15,553 nucleotides of DNA, taken from contig JAGFXW010000027.1 of NCBI GenBank assembly GCA_017861495.1, forward strand, positions 1 through 15,553, in the 5' to 3' direction. This document shows, in pieces, positions 7,136 to 15,010 of the stretch. The number at the start of each line of letters is the position of its first letter. Position 1 is the stretch's first letter. Under the pieces are notes generated by a model. It ran no database searches. It had not been told where the DNA came from and was given only the letters and a program-made list of their open reading frames with translations. The stretch comes from Bacillota bacterium (GTDB taxonomy: Bacteria > Bacillota_C > Negativicutes > CTSoil-072). A program made the translations under genes and the position numbers.

Positions 7136-7951
7136 ATGAGTATACTAACATCTGTTATTGAAGCTGCACCGCTTTTCCAAAAACAAAATCCGCTGGATAA
7201 TTACATTGCGATTTCTGATCATGAAGGCACTATCCTGCTTTTTTTAGAGGCCAAAACATTTAAAATGCATTTGAAAGCGGGCGACCGGGGTTCTTCTAAG
7301 GGGGCTAATGCAGAGTGCGTTCGTACCCGGCAAGAGGTTCGCAGAACTCTGCCGAAGGAGATGTATGGCGTGGTTGTAAAGGTCGTCTGTACGCCGGTTT
7401 TTGACGGAAGCCAATTTGTCGGCGTGATTACATCGGGGATGAGCTTTGAAACCCAGGAAAAACTTCATGGCGCCGCCGAGAATATTGCTGCCGCCGCGGA
7501 GCAAATAACCGCTGCTATGGAAGAGATTGCTGCGCATTCTTCACAACTGGCCAAAGAAGTGGAAAATACCCGGCACAGTAGTGAACGGGTGGTAGATGAA
7601 GTCAAAAAAACGGATGATATTCTGCAATTTGTCAGTGATGTGGCAGCGAATTCCAATTTACTAGGCTTAAATGCGGCGATCGAGGCAGCAAGGGCGGGAG
7701 AGCAGGGCCGCGGTTTTGCTGTTGTAGCGGATGAGATCCGGAAAATGGCTATTAACAGTGAACAAGCAGTCAAAGATATCAAGAAACTTCTCCAAAATAT
7801 TCAAGCCGAAAATGCAGAGATGGTGAAAACGATAACGGAGACAGCCCTTTTGTCAGAACGCCAGGCGGCGACAACTCAGGAAATATCATCATCCATGCAG
7901 CAGCTGTCGGCGTTGGCAATGGAAATTGAGCGGATTGCCGAGGTCGTTTAA
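7136..7951 (+). CDS. Small soluble methyl-accepting chemotaxis protein
   Basis: This is a 271-residue chemoreceptor with no transmembrane or HAMP segment, so it senses an intracellular cue. Residues 1-105 form a compact mixed alpha/beta sensor ([16 protein letters not shown], then [19 protein letters not shown]), PAS/Cache-like in appearance but not assigned to a named family. Residues 108-271 are a short coiled-coil signalling domain with hairpin tip [18 protein letters not shown] and [15 protein letters not shown] at about 172-205. Size and architecture recall the soluble Bacillus subtilis receptor YfmS. No clear methylation sites or C-terminal tether are seen. The ribosome site is AGGAG about 10 nt before the ATG. 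It is flanked by its own possible promoter and leader hairpins upstream and a weak terminator downstream, so it is probably monocistronic. The chemoreceptor identity is secure; the signal is unknown. Confidence 0.9.
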   Translation: MSILTSVIEAAPLFQKQNPLDNYIAISDHEGTILLFLEAKTFKMHLKAGDRGSSKGANAECVRTRQEVRRTLPKEMYGVVVKVVCTPVFDGSQFVGVITSGMSFETQEKLHGAAENIAAAAEQITAAMEEIAAHSSQLAKEVENTRHSSERVVDEVKKTDDILQFVSDVAANSNLLGLNAAIEAARAGEQGRGFAVVADEIRKMAINSEQAVKDIKKLLQNIQAENAEMVKTITETALLSERQAATTQEISSSMQQLSALAMEIERIAEVV

Positions 7952-7952
7952 T

Positions 7953-7992
7953 AAAAAACCATATGAAATTTGTATGACACCGCATGTTTTTT
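7953..7992. terminator. Weak, possibly bidirectional terminator
   Basis: AAAAAAC (7953-7959) pairs with GTTTTTT (7986-7992), extended by AT/AT across a bulged C, with a long imperfect loop. The element starts directly after the TAA of the soluble chemoreceptor. The A/T-rich stem has little GC, so termination would be inefficient. Confidence 0.35.
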
Positions 7993-8015
7993 CAAAGTTA
8001 CAATCGCATTAAGAG

Positions 8016-8075
8016 TTGACTGACCATTACGACGTATTTTTACTAGTTTGTACGAAAAATCCTATGATATAAAAT
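8016..8075 (+). promoter_or_regulatory. Two overlapping sigma-A candidates for the hydrogenase-like receptor
   Basis: The first candidate is TTGACT (8016-8021), a 17-nt spacer and TTTACT (8039-8044). The second is TTGTAC (8048-8053), a 16-nt spacer and TAAAAT (8070-8075). The second lies about 20 nt before the ATG and would give a very short leader containing AAAGGA (8085-8090). Which is used cannot be told from sequence. Confidence 0.4.
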
Positions 8076-8097
8076 GCGAACATGAAAGGATAGGATT

Positions 8098-10011
8098 ATG
8101 GTGAACAATATCATTCATCTCGAGGAACAAAAATGCGTAGGATGTAATAAGTGTATTGCCAAATGTCCGGCAGATGATGCGAATGTAGCTTACCTGGTAG
8201 ATGGGGTAAATAAAGTGAAAATCAATTCAAATCGCTGTATATTGTGTGGACACTGTGTTGAGGTATGTGATCATGAAGCAAGAACTTTTGACGATGATAC
8301 AGAACGTTTCTTTGCCGATTTGGAAAAAGGAACATCCATTTCTATTATTGCTGCTCCTGCTATCCGGTATAATTTCCCCAATTATAAAAAGTTATTCGGC
8401 TTTTTGGAGTCAAAAGGAGTTCGGGTAATTTACGATGTTTCGTTTGGCGCTGACATTACGACCTGGGCTTACCTAAAAGCGATAACGGAAAAACATCTGG
8501 GATCGATTATTGCCCAGCCGTGTCCGGCCATTGTTTCGTATATTGAAAAATACAAACCGGAATTACTTCCTTATTTGGCCCCTATTCACAGTCCGTCTCT
8601 GTGCACAGCAATCTATATGAAGAAGTATAAAGGGATTGGGGATAAACTGGCATTTCTTTCGCCGTGCCTGGGGAAAGTGGAGGAATTTGCCGATACGGCG
8701 CCATATGTTGATTATAATGTTACTTATAAAAAATTAGCGGAATACTTGAAAAAGACGGGAAACAATGTTAATTCTTTCCCGGAAGCGGATTTTGACGATA
8801 TTGGCTGTGGTTTGGGTTTGACGTTCAGCCGTCCCGGCGGCTTGAAGGAAAATGTTGAATTTCACACCGGTGGCAAGGCATGGGTGCGCCAAATAGAAGG
8901 TATGCATGCGTATGATTATCTTTCCGAGTATGCCGAACGGGTTAAAAACCATAAAAAACTTCCCTTGTTGGTGGATATATTGAATTGTGTCAACGGATGC
9001 AACTTGGGAACAGGCACTTGTAAGGACATTTATGTCGATGACATTGATTTTGCAATGAACAATTATAAGGACGAAAAATTAACGCAAAGAAACAAAAGGA
9101 AATTATTCAAAACAGTATACACATTGTTCGAGCAATTCGATAAAGAACTTGATTTGCAGGATTTTATTAGAACCTATAAGGACAAGTCGGTTCTGGTTGA
9201 TACGAAAGATTTTACGGAACCGGAATATAATCGGCTTTTTAACGATATGAATAAAAATACAAGCGTAGAACGCAACATAAATTGTTATGCTTGTGGCTAT
9301 GGAAGCTGCAAACGCTTTGTACGGGCGATGTTAAACGGAGATAATATTTTGGAGAATTGTATCAATTATGAACGATCCTTGGTACAGAGAGAACGTGCTA
9401 AGGTGGAGGAAAAGATCCAAGAATTTGGCGATTTGCAGCGAATGTTCGAGGATATTCAGCGCTTGAACCAAGAAAAAGAAGAAAGCAGAAACCGTGTGAT
9501 TACGACAGTTGCCCAAATTACGCAGGCGATTGACGAAGTGGCGGCTGGCAGCGGAAATGATGCCGATGCAATCGAAAAAATAAGTCGGCAAATACAAGAA
9601 ATACAACAAAATGCAATGATATTGCGGCAGGCGGTTCATGATGTGGAACGCAAACTGAATGATTTTGCCAATGCTTCCGGTGAAATTGTTCATATTTCCG
9701 GTCAAACCAATTTACTGGCTCTGAACGCTTCAATAGAGGCGGCAAGAGCAGGGGAACATGGAAAAGGGTTTGCTGTGGTTGCAGAGGAAGTCAGAAAATT
9801 GGCCGAGCAATCGAAAAATGTTGTCAGTTCAACCATGGCGAGTGAACAGGATATACGGGCGCGCAATACAGAAGTATTGAATATTGCGGATGACCTTGAG
9901 AAACAAGTGCAAGTGGTTAATGAAAAAACAATGGAAATTTCTGCAACCATACAGGAGGTAACGGCTCGCTGCCAGGAAATTGCGGCCACTGCAAAAGTAA
10001 TGCTGGGGTAA
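8098..10011 (+). CDS. Chemoreceptor with ferredoxin and [FeFe]-hydrogenase H-cluster sensor
   Basis: This is a 637-residue cytoplasmic protein with no membrane segment. Two [4Fe-4S] ferredoxin motifs (C13, C16, C19, C23; C47, C50, C53, C57) lead into an [FeFe]-hydrogenase large-subunit domain (about 75-310). The four H-cluster cysteines appear kept: C142 in QPCPA, C190 in SPCLGKVEE (with K193, E196), and C297 and C301 in [12 protein letters not shown] further Fe-S motif, CYACGYGSC...C (C396, C399, C404, C421), precedes a coiled coil and an MCP signalling tip at about 536-572. The Cys before the first ligand, the proton relay in catalytic enzymes, is Pro141, and the Met before the second motif is Ser. 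Such changes are known in sensory hydrogenases. The inferred role is H2, CO or redox sensing wired to CheA. The ATG at 8098 has AAAGGA 7 nt upstream. Known sensory hydrogenases usually end in a kinase, cyclase or phosphatase; here the output is chemotaxis. Confidence 0.9.
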   Translation: MVNNIIHLEEQKCVGCNKCIAKCPADDANVAYLVDGVNKVKINSNRCILCGHCVEVCDHEARTFDDDTERFFADLEKGTSISIIAAPAIRYNFPNYKKLFGFLESKGVRVIYDVSFGADITTWAYLKAITEKHLGSIIAQPCPAIVSYIEKYKPELLPYLAPIHSPSLCTAIYMKKYKGIGDKLAFLSPCLGKVEEFADTAPYVDYNVTYKKLAEYLKKTGNNVNSFPEADFDDIGCGLGLTFSRPGGLKENVEFHTGGKAWVRQIEGMHAYDYLSEYAERVKNHKKLPLLVDILNCVNGCNLGTGTCKDIYVDDIDFAMNNYKDEKLTQRNKRKLFKTVYTLFEQFDKELDLQDFIRTYKDKSVLVDTKDFTEPEYNRLFNDMNKNTSVERNINCYACGYGSCKRFVRAMLNGDNILENCINYERSLVQRERAKVEEKIQEFGDLQRMFEDIQRLNQEKEESRNRVITTVAQITQAIDEVAAGSGNDADAIEKISRQIQEIQQNAMILRQAVHDVERKLNDFANASGEIVHISGQTNLLALNASIEAARAGEHGKGFAVVAEEVRKLAEQSKNVVSSTMASEQDIRARNTEVLNIADDLEKQVQVVNEKTMEISATIQEVTARCQEIAATAKVMLG

Positions 10012-10077
10012 CGTCGCACTGCTATTCGTGAAGTAATCGTTGCGATGGTTGAAAAACTATGCTACCATTGAACGTGG

Positions 10078-10115
10078 AGCGGCCGGTTTCTTGACGAAGA
10101 TTCCGGCTGTCGCAG
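10078..10115. other. Imperfect hairpin between the receptor and iclR genes
   Basis: GCGGCCGG pairs with CCGGC-bulge-CGC around an inner TCTT/AAGA. The structure is GC-rich but has no T-tract after it. It may mark the 3' end of the receptor transcript or be incidental. Confidence 0.3.
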
Positions 10116-10163
10116 TACCGGGAAATGATAAATTATGTATAGAAAAGCAACAGAACCGAGTTT

Positions 10164-10169
10164 TATAAT
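10164..10169 (+). promoter_or_regulatory. -10 box upstream of the IclR gene
   Basis: A perfect TATAAT is found 32 nt before the iclR-type ATG, but no -35 sequence is recognisable at 16-18 nt spacing. The promoter would need an activator or be weak. GGAG (10181-10184) follows as the ribosome site. Confidence 0.35.
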
Positions 10170-10195
10170 ATCGAACAAGAGGAGCAAATGGATTT

Positions 10196-10987
10196 ATGGC
10201 AGACAAGCATGACGGTGAACGGCATATCCAATCCGTATTTCGGGCTTTGAAAATATTGGAATGTGTCGCCGAAAATGACAATTTGATTAGCTTAACCGAG
10301 ATAAGCCAAAAAATGGGTTTGAGCAAAAGCACGACGCATGGCCTGATTGCAACCTTGGAAAAGTATGGTTATATGCAGCAGGACCCTATTACCGGGAAAT
10401 ATGCATTAGGCCTGAAAACGTTTGAATTAGGCCAGGCATATGCTTCTAACCTTGATGTCCGGGAAATTGCTATGCCGGATTTGCGGGAATTATCTTCGGT
10501 GTATCAAGAAACGGCTCATCTTGCGGTCCTTTCCGGTGATGAAGTTGTCTATATTGATAAGGTGGACGGATCACGCTCTATAGGAATCCGCTCTCGGATT
10601 GGCGGCCGCAATCCTGCGTATTGTACAGGGGTCGGTAAGGTTTTGTTATCCGGTTTAAACGAGAGCAAGATACAAGAGATGTATAAGAATAAGCAGTTTC
10701 AGAAGTTTACCAAGAATACGGTGGCTGATGTCCCAACCTTATTGCAGCAAATCCAGCGGATACGGGAAATGGGGTATGCCTTTGACATGGAAGAGATTGA
10801 ACCGGATTTACAGTGTGTTGCTGCGCCAATATGGGATAGCCAAGGAACGGTGATCGCTGCGATTAGTCTTTCCGGTCCGGCAAACCGTTTTCGTAATATC
10901 GAACAAATTACCCAGGATGTAGTAAAAGCAGCCGAGCAAATTTCGGTGCGGCTTGGCTATAAGCGGAAAACGAGTTTCGCGAAATAA
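10196..10987 (+). CDS. IclR-family transcriptional regulator
   Basis: This 263-residue regulator has the usual IclR length and plan: a winged helix-turn-helix at about 14-75 (LTEISQKMGLSKSTTHGLIATLEKYGYM is the recognition region) and an effector-binding GAF-like domain at about 80-258, with the family segment GRNPAYCTGVGKVLLSGL and VAAPIWDSQGTVIAAISLSGP. IclR proteins bind small carboxylic acids or aromatic acids and control adjacent catabolic operons, often divergently, but here the operon lies downstream on the same strand. The probable targets are the three enzyme genes from 11302. A 13-bp perfect inverted repeat at 11077-11089 in the intervening gap is a candidate operator. The ATG at 10196 has GGAG 11 nt upstream; the nearer ATG at 10188 is in another frame and yields no matching protein. 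Whether it activates or represses is unknown. Confidence 0.92.
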   Translation: MADKHDGERHIQSVFRALKILECVAENDNLISLTEISQKMGLSKSTTHGLIATLEKYGYMQQDPITGKYALGLKTFELGQAYASNLDVREIAMPDLRELSSVYQETAHLAVLSGDEVVYIDKVDGSRSIGIRSRIGGRNPAYCTGVGKVLLSGLNESKIQEMYKNKQFQKFTKNTVADVPTLLQQIQRIREMGYAFDMEEIEPDLQCVAAPIWDSQGTVIAAISLSGPANRFRNIEQITQDVVKAAEQISVRLGYKRKTSFAK

Positions 10988-11011
10988 TTTTAATCATCAG
11001 TCGATATTTTA

Positions 11012-11041
11012 TTGACAATGACAGGGGTTTCAAGATAAAGT
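11012..11041 (+). promoter_or_regulatory. Sigma-A promoter of the aldolase/dehydratase operon
   Basis: A perfect TTGACA (11012-11017) is followed after 18 nt by TAAAGT (11036-11041, 4 of 6). It starts 25 nt after the iclR-type stop codon, so the enzyme operon can be transcribed on its own. The palindrome at 11077-11089 lies about 30 nt past the expected start point, a position suited to repression. Confidence 0.5.
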
Positions 11042-11076
11042 AAGAGTATAAGAAAACGTGAACAGCGTTTGATAAT

Positions 11077-11089
11077 GTCGTACTACGAC
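11077..11089. promoter_or_regulatory. Candidate IclR operator (perfect inverted repeat)
   Basis: GTCGTA-C-TACGAC is a perfect 6-bp inverted repeat around one base, located between the regulator gene and the operon it probably controls, just downstream of the promoter. The half-site GTCGTA recurs at 13199-13204 right after the aldolase stop. Assignment to the IclR protein rests only on position. Confidence 0.4.
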
Positions 11090-11301
11090 CGGTGAAAAAT
11101 GGGTGAATTTTTGGTTTTGCAAAAAAACAAAGGAGTGGTGCGCAGAAAAAATATGAACGAGATTTGACGATGACGTACATAAGTGCGTTGTTTTTTGTTC
11201 ATCCATTGATGAATTGAGGTGCGGCAAGCGGCTTTTGCAGTAGTACAGCTTGCTGTGAGACATGGTTGGTAAATTTACGAAATTTGAAAGGATGACTGAA
11301 C

Positions 11302-12183
11302 TTGGCACAAAAAAAATTGAAAGCAGCGATCATTGGTCCGGGTAATATCGGGATTGATTTGATGATGAAGATTCGACGGAGCAACGTGTTGGAATTGAGT
11401 CTCATGGCCGGTATCATAGCGGGCTCGCAAGGCCTGCAAATGGCTGCGGACTTTGGCATAGCAACAACGGATAAAGGAATTGACGGAGTATTGGCGTTTC
11501 CTGAGTTGGATATTGTTTTTGACGCCACGGGCGCAAGCGCCCATCACAAACATGCTCCTTTGTTGAAAGAAGCAGGAATTTTTGCGATTGATTTGACTCC
11601 GGCAGCGGTTGGACCGTATGTTATTCCGTCTGTCAATATTGATGAGCATATCTTTCAGGAAGCCAACATCAATATGGTGACTTGCGGCGGTCAGGCGACG
11701 GTTCCTATCGTTCATGCCATCAATCAAGTTTCGCCGGTCCAGTATGCTGAAATTGTTGTTACTTTGAGCAGCCGCAGCGCAGGACCCGGTACAAGACAGA
11801 ATATTGACGAATTCACCCAGACGACCAGAAGCGCTTTGATCAAGGTAGGCGGAGCCGAAGAAGGAAAAGCGATCATAATTTTAAACCCTGCCGAACCGCC
11901 GATCATGATGCGCAACACCATTTATGCGCAATGCGATACGGCTAAAATTAACGATATAGTACGGTCGGTAGAGGAAATGGTTTCCAAAGTGCAGCGGTAT
12001 TCGCCGGGGTATCGGATCAAGGTTCCGCCATATGCGGATGGCGACCGGGTTATTACGGTTGTGGAAGTTGAAGGAGCCGGCGATTATTTGCCGAAATATT
12101 CAGGAAACCTTGATATTATTACTGCCGCTGCTGTTACGGTAGCCGAGCGATATGCTACATTAAAACACGAGGGGGCTATCTAA
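11302..12183 (+). CDS. mhpF: Acetaldehyde dehydrogenase (acylating), MhpF/DmpF-like
   Basis: This enzyme converts acetaldehyde (or another short aldehyde) plus CoA and NAD+ to acyl-CoA. At 293 residues it is slightly shorter than typical MhpF/DmpF (about 300-316). The Rossmann motif [10 protein letters not shown] lies at 11-20, the active-site Cys at C128 in [11 protein letters not shown], and the segment [19 protein letters not shown] marks the family. In this family it forms a complex with the aldolase and receives the aldehyde through a channel, consistent with the immediately following aldolase gene, whose ATG overlaps this TAA by one base. The start is TTG at 11302, with AAAGGA 9 nt upstream. 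An in-frame TGA at 11293 excludes longer forms, and the TTG is directly supported by the [15 protein letters not shown] alignment pattern. It is part of the operon from the 11012 promoter. Confidence 0.93.
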   Translation: MAQKKLKAAIIGPGNIGIDLMMKIRRSNVLELSLMAGIIAGSQGLQMAADFGIATTDKGIDGVLAFPELDIVFDATGASAHHKHAPLLKEAGIFAIDLTPAAVGPYVIPSVNIDEHIFQEANINMVTCGGQATVPIVHAINQVSPVQYAEIVVTLSSRSAGPGTRQNIDEFTQTTRSALIKVGGAEEGKAIIILNPAEPPIMMRNTIYAQCDTAKINDIVRSVEEMVSKVQRYSPGYRIKVPPYADGDRVITVVEVEGAGDYLPKYSGNLDIITAAAVTVAERYATLKHEGAI

Positions 12184-13196
12184 TGAAATCAATTCGTATT
12201 ATTGATAGCACTTTGCGGGATGGAATGCATGCCGTCAGTCATCAATTCACTCCAGAGCAAATGGCTATTATTGCGTCGAAATTGGATGAAGCCGGGGTTG
12301 ATACGATCGAAGTAGGACATGGTGATGGGCTTGGCGGGTCATCCATTCAATATGGATTTTCCAAAGCAACGGAAACGGAATATTTTAAGGCTGTTTCCCA
12401 GGTCCTCAAGAAAACGAAACTTGCCGTTTTGTTAATCCCGGGGATTGGAACCGTAGAAGATTTGGAATCGGCAATGAAATACGGTGTAAAGACGGTACGG
12501 GTTGCTACGCACGTAACGGAAGCCGACGCTGGCGAACAGCATATTAAATTTGCCAAAAGCACTGGTTTGGAAGCGATTGGCTTTCTGATGATGTCTCATA
12601 TGGCCACACCGGAAAAGATCCTGGAACAGGCCAAGAAGTTTGAGAGCTACGGTGCGGATATGGTGTATGTTACCGATTCTGCCGGAGCCATGCTGCCGTC
12701 GGATATTAAAGCGAGGATTGAATTGGTCCGCCGGGAATTATCCGTTCCGATCGGGTTTCATGCGCACAATAATTTGGGGTTGGCGATCGGGAATACGCTG
12801 GCGGCGATTGAAGCCGGCGCAACTTCTGTCGACGCAACGGTTTGCGGTTTGGGCGCCGGGGCCGGGAATTCCCAGTTGGAAGCATTAGTGGCAGCCTTGC
12901 ATAAAGGCGGTTATGAAACCGGGATTGATCTGTACAAATTGATGGATATGAGCCGGGATGTAGTAGAAAAATTAATGCACCGTCCCCAAAGTATCAACGC
13001 GGATACGTTGGCTATCGGCTATGCCGGGGCGTATGGCAGCTTTTTGCTGCATAGCCGGAGAGCCGCTGAAAAATTTGGTGTTGATGCCCGCGATATCTTA
13101 ATGGAACTGGGACGCAGGAAAACGGTTGGCGGCCAAGAAGATATGATTATTGACGTAGCCATTGAATTGGCCAACAAAAATAAGCAAGGACAATAG
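12183..13196 (+). CDS. mhpE: 4-hydroxy-2-oxovalerate aldolase, MhpE/DmpG-like
   Basis: This class II pyruvate aldolase cleaves 4-hydroxy-2-oxopentanoate to pyruvate and acetaldehyde. At 337 residues it is full length. The N-terminal DSTLRDGMHAVSH carries the catalytic Arg12, metal-binding Asp13 and His16, equivalent to R17, D18 and H21 of DmpG. Metal ligands H193 and H195 are in GFHAHNNLGLA, and AIGYAGAYGSFLLHSRRA (about 277-294) belongs to the C-terminal region that contacts the dehydrogenase partner. The start ATG shares one base with the preceding TAA, so the pair is translationally coupled in the order dehydrogenase then aldolase. No meta-cleavage genes (hydratase, hydrolase, dioxygenase) are nearby, which argues against aromatic degradation. 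The downstream dehydratase is a more likely source of the 4-hydroxy-2-oxoacid. Longer 4-hydroxy-2-oxoacids are also possible substrates. Confidence 0.94.
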   Translation: MKSIRIIDSTLRDGMHAVSHQFTPEQMAIIASKLDEAGVDTIEVGHGDGLGGSSIQYGFSKATETEYFKAVSQVLKKTKLAVLLIPGIGTVEDLESAMKYGVKTVRVATHVTEADAGEQHIKFAKSTGLEAIGFLMMSHMATPEKILEQAKKFESYGADMVYVTDSAGAMLPSDIKARIELVRRELSVPIGFHAHNNLGLAIGNTLAAIEAGATSVDATVCGLGAGAGNSQLEALVAALHKGGYETGIDLYKLMDMSRDVVEKLMHRPQSINADTLAIGYAGAYGSFLLHSRRAAEKFGVDARDILMELGRRKTVGGQEDMIIDVAIELANKNKQGQ

Positions 13197-13207
13197 TTGT
13201 CGTAGTG

Positions 13208-13247
13208 CAACCGGGATGCACCGCCTTACTCAGACGGATCCCGGTTG
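13208..13247 (+). other. Intercistronic hairpin between aldolase and dehydratase genes
   Basis: CAACCGGGAT (13208-13217) and ATCCCGGTTG (13238-13247) are perfect 10-bp complements, with an inner CCG/CGG pair next to the right arm. No T-tract follows, so it is more likely an mRNA-stabilising or processing stem, or a weak attenuator, than a full terminator. It sets the dehydratase 81 nt apart from the tightly coupled aldolase pair. Confidence 0.5.
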
Positions 13248-13277
13248 TTAATGAGATAAAAAGAAAGGGTGTTTTTC

Positions 13278-14957
13278 ATGGGCTATCGCAGTAACGATAT
13301 TTTGAAAAAACCTGATTGGTCGTTTAACCGCAGTGTCTTTAAAGCGATTGGCTATTCGGATGACGACCTCTCCCGACCGGTAATTGGGATTGCCAATTCG
13401 TGGAACGAATTGGTCCCGGGGCATGTCAACCTGCGCCAAGTTGCTGAATATGTACGAAAAGGAATCCATCGAGCCGGCGGTACGGTTGCCGAGTTCGGCG
13501 TAATTGGCGCCTGCGACGGAACGGCGCAAGGGCACGCAGGAATGCATTTCATTCTGCCATCACGGGACCTGATTGCGAATGATATCGAGATTATGGTGGA
13601 GGCGCATCGGCTTGACGGGATTGTGCTGCTCGGTTCCTGCGATAAAATTGTTCCTGGTATGCTGATGGCGGCGGCACGGTTGAAAATACCGGCTATTTTC
13701 CTGCCGGGCGGGCCGATGGCCGGCGGAATTGAGTTTGACAAAAGAAAATCGGATTTGACAACGATGTCGGAAGCATTAGGCATGTTGAAAAGTCATAAAA
13801 TTGAAGAAGCCTGTTATGACCAGTTGGAAGAACTTTGCGGTCCGTCTTGTGGTTCGTGCGCTTTTTACGGGACTGCAAATACAATGTGCTGCTTGGCGGA
13901 AGCGCTGGGAATGTCAGTCCCGGGCGGAGCATTAGCGCCAGCTGTAAGCGCGGAACGTCTGCGCCTTGCGGAAATGACCGGCAAGGCTATTGTCAACTTG
14001 GTGAACCGGCAAATCACTGCGGACCAGGTTATTACAATGAATTCATTGGAAAATGCCATTCGTGTTTTGATGGCTACCGGCGGGTCTACCAATGCGATCC
14101 TGCATTTATCGGCTGTGGCATCGGAGCTCGACATTCCGGCTGAAACGATGATGGAAGCGTATCAGCGGATTAGTGAATCGACGCCGCAAGTTGCCAAAGT
14201 CAACCCGGCTGCAAAATATGATATGGAAGATTTTTATAGGGCTGGTGGGATTCCTAAAGTAATGCAGGAAATTCAATCCTTGCTGCACCTTGATTGCATG
14301 ACGGCGACTGGCAATGCTGTTCAGCAAAACTTACAGGAATACAAGTTTAAATACCCGTTTGATGCGAATGTCATTCGCACGATGAGTGATCCGTTCAGTC
14401 AGGGTAAAGGGGTCGCGATTTTACGCGGGAATCTGGCTCCGGAAACTGCGGTTACCAAGCCGGCGGCAATTGTCCCTCATATGCATACCTTTACCGGTAC
14501 CGCCAAGGTGTACGATTCGGAAGAGTTGGCGGAAGAAGCGATATTGGGCGGAAAAATCAAAGAAGGCGACGTCGTCGTTATCCGTTATGAGGGCCCGAAG
14601 GGCGGACCCGGTATGCGGGAGATGTACAAAGCCATGAAGTATATGTATGGGATGGGGCTGGCGGAAAAAACGGCATTGATTACGGACGGACGTTTCTCCG
14701 GCACCAATAACGGTTGTTTTGTCGGACATATATCGCCGGAAGCAGCCGAAGGCGGCCCGTTGGCGATTGTACAGGACGGCGATACGATTACGATCGATAT
14801 TCCGAACGGAAACCTGCAGCTGCATTTGTCGGAGCAGGAGATCAGCGATCGGCTGGCGAAATGGCAGCGGCCGCAGCCCAAATACACCAAAGGCTATCTC
14901 GGGGTGTATTCGAAGTTAGCCAGTTCCGCTGCTAAAGGCGCGGTTATCAAAGTATAA
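13278..14957 (+). CDS. IlvD/Edd-family dehydratase, probably acting on a sugar-acid-like substrate
   Basis: This is a full-length (559 aa) Fe-S dehydratase that converts 2,3-dihydroxy acids to 2-oxo acids. Family motifs are present: NSWNELVPGHVNL (about 40-52), ACDGTAQGHAGM (C79, D80), GSCDKIVPGM (C121, K123), CGPSCGSCAFYGTANTM (C187, C191, C194), ATGGSTNAILHL, and the catalytic-Ser motif TDGRFSG in the last third. The Cys that follows VP/TP in the [2Fe-2S] branch is Gly here, as I recall for E. coli IlvD. ACDG and CAFYGTANTM differ from the VDDG and CSGMFTANSM of the biosynthetic enzymes I can recall. No other branched-chain amino-acid gene is nearby, so a role in valine/isoleucine synthesis is unlikely. 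Context suggests it makes the 4-hydroxy-2-oxoacid used by the upstream aldolase. The ATG at 13278 has AAAGGG 8 nt upstream; GTG 13269 overlaps that site. Annotation as ilvD by name alone would mislead. Confidence 0.88.
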   Translation: MGYRSNDILKKPDWSFNRSVFKAIGYSDDDLSRPVIGIANSWNELVPGHVNLRQVAEYVRKGIHRAGGTVAEFGVIGACDGTAQGHAGMHFILPSRDLIANDIEIMVEAHRLDGIVLLGSCDKIVPGMLMAAARLKIPAIFLPGGPMAGGIEFDKRKSDLTTMSEALGMLKSHKIEEACYDQLEELCGPSCGSCAFYGTANTMCCLAEALGMSVPGGALAPAVSAERLRLAEMTGKAIVNLVNRQITADQVITMNSLENAIRVLMATGGSTNAILHLSAVASELDIPAETMMEAYQRISESTPQVAKVNPAAKYDMEDFYRAGGIPKVMQEIQSLLHLDCMTATGNAVQQNLQEYKFKYPFDANVIRTMSDPFSQGKGVAILRGNLAPETAVTKPAAIVPHMHTFTGTAKVYDSEELAEEAILGGKIKEGDVVVIRYEGPKGGPGMREMYKAMKYMYGMGLAEKTALITDGRFSGTNNGCFVGHISPEAAEGGPLAIVQDGDTITIDIPNGNLQLHLSEQEISDRLAKWQRPQPKYTKGYLGVYSKLASSAAKGAVIKV

Positions 14958-15010
14958 TAGTTTATTATTTCACAAAATGGGCGGTTCTTTACTCTGCCTA
15001 ACGTAATGTA

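Larger units (their letters stand above)
10988..11301. other. 314-bp regulatory gap before the enzyme operon
   Basis: No gene is visible here. The gap contains a sigma-A promoter (11012-11041), an AAACG/CGTTT inverted repeat near 11055-11071, a 13-bp palindrome (11077-11089), and two leader hairpins: TTCATC-CATT-GATGAA (11198-11213), preceded by T6, and GCAAGC/GCTTGC (11224-11229 with 11248-11253). The leader of about 250 nt is long for a simple operon. No T-box signature is present. Confidence 0.5.

Noticed and set aside
10188..10195. ATG at 10188 as the IclR start
   Set aside because: It is in a different frame from the IclR protein, although closer to GGAG.
10988..11301. T-box or other amino-acid leader before the enzyme operon
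   Set aside because: No AGGGTGGNACCGCG-type antiterminator sequence, and no terminator before the gene.
11302..11320. TTGGCAC at the mhpF start as a sigma-54 -24 element
   Set aside because: No GC falls at the required 12-nt register (an A/T run is there) and it coincides with the start codon and first codons of the gene.
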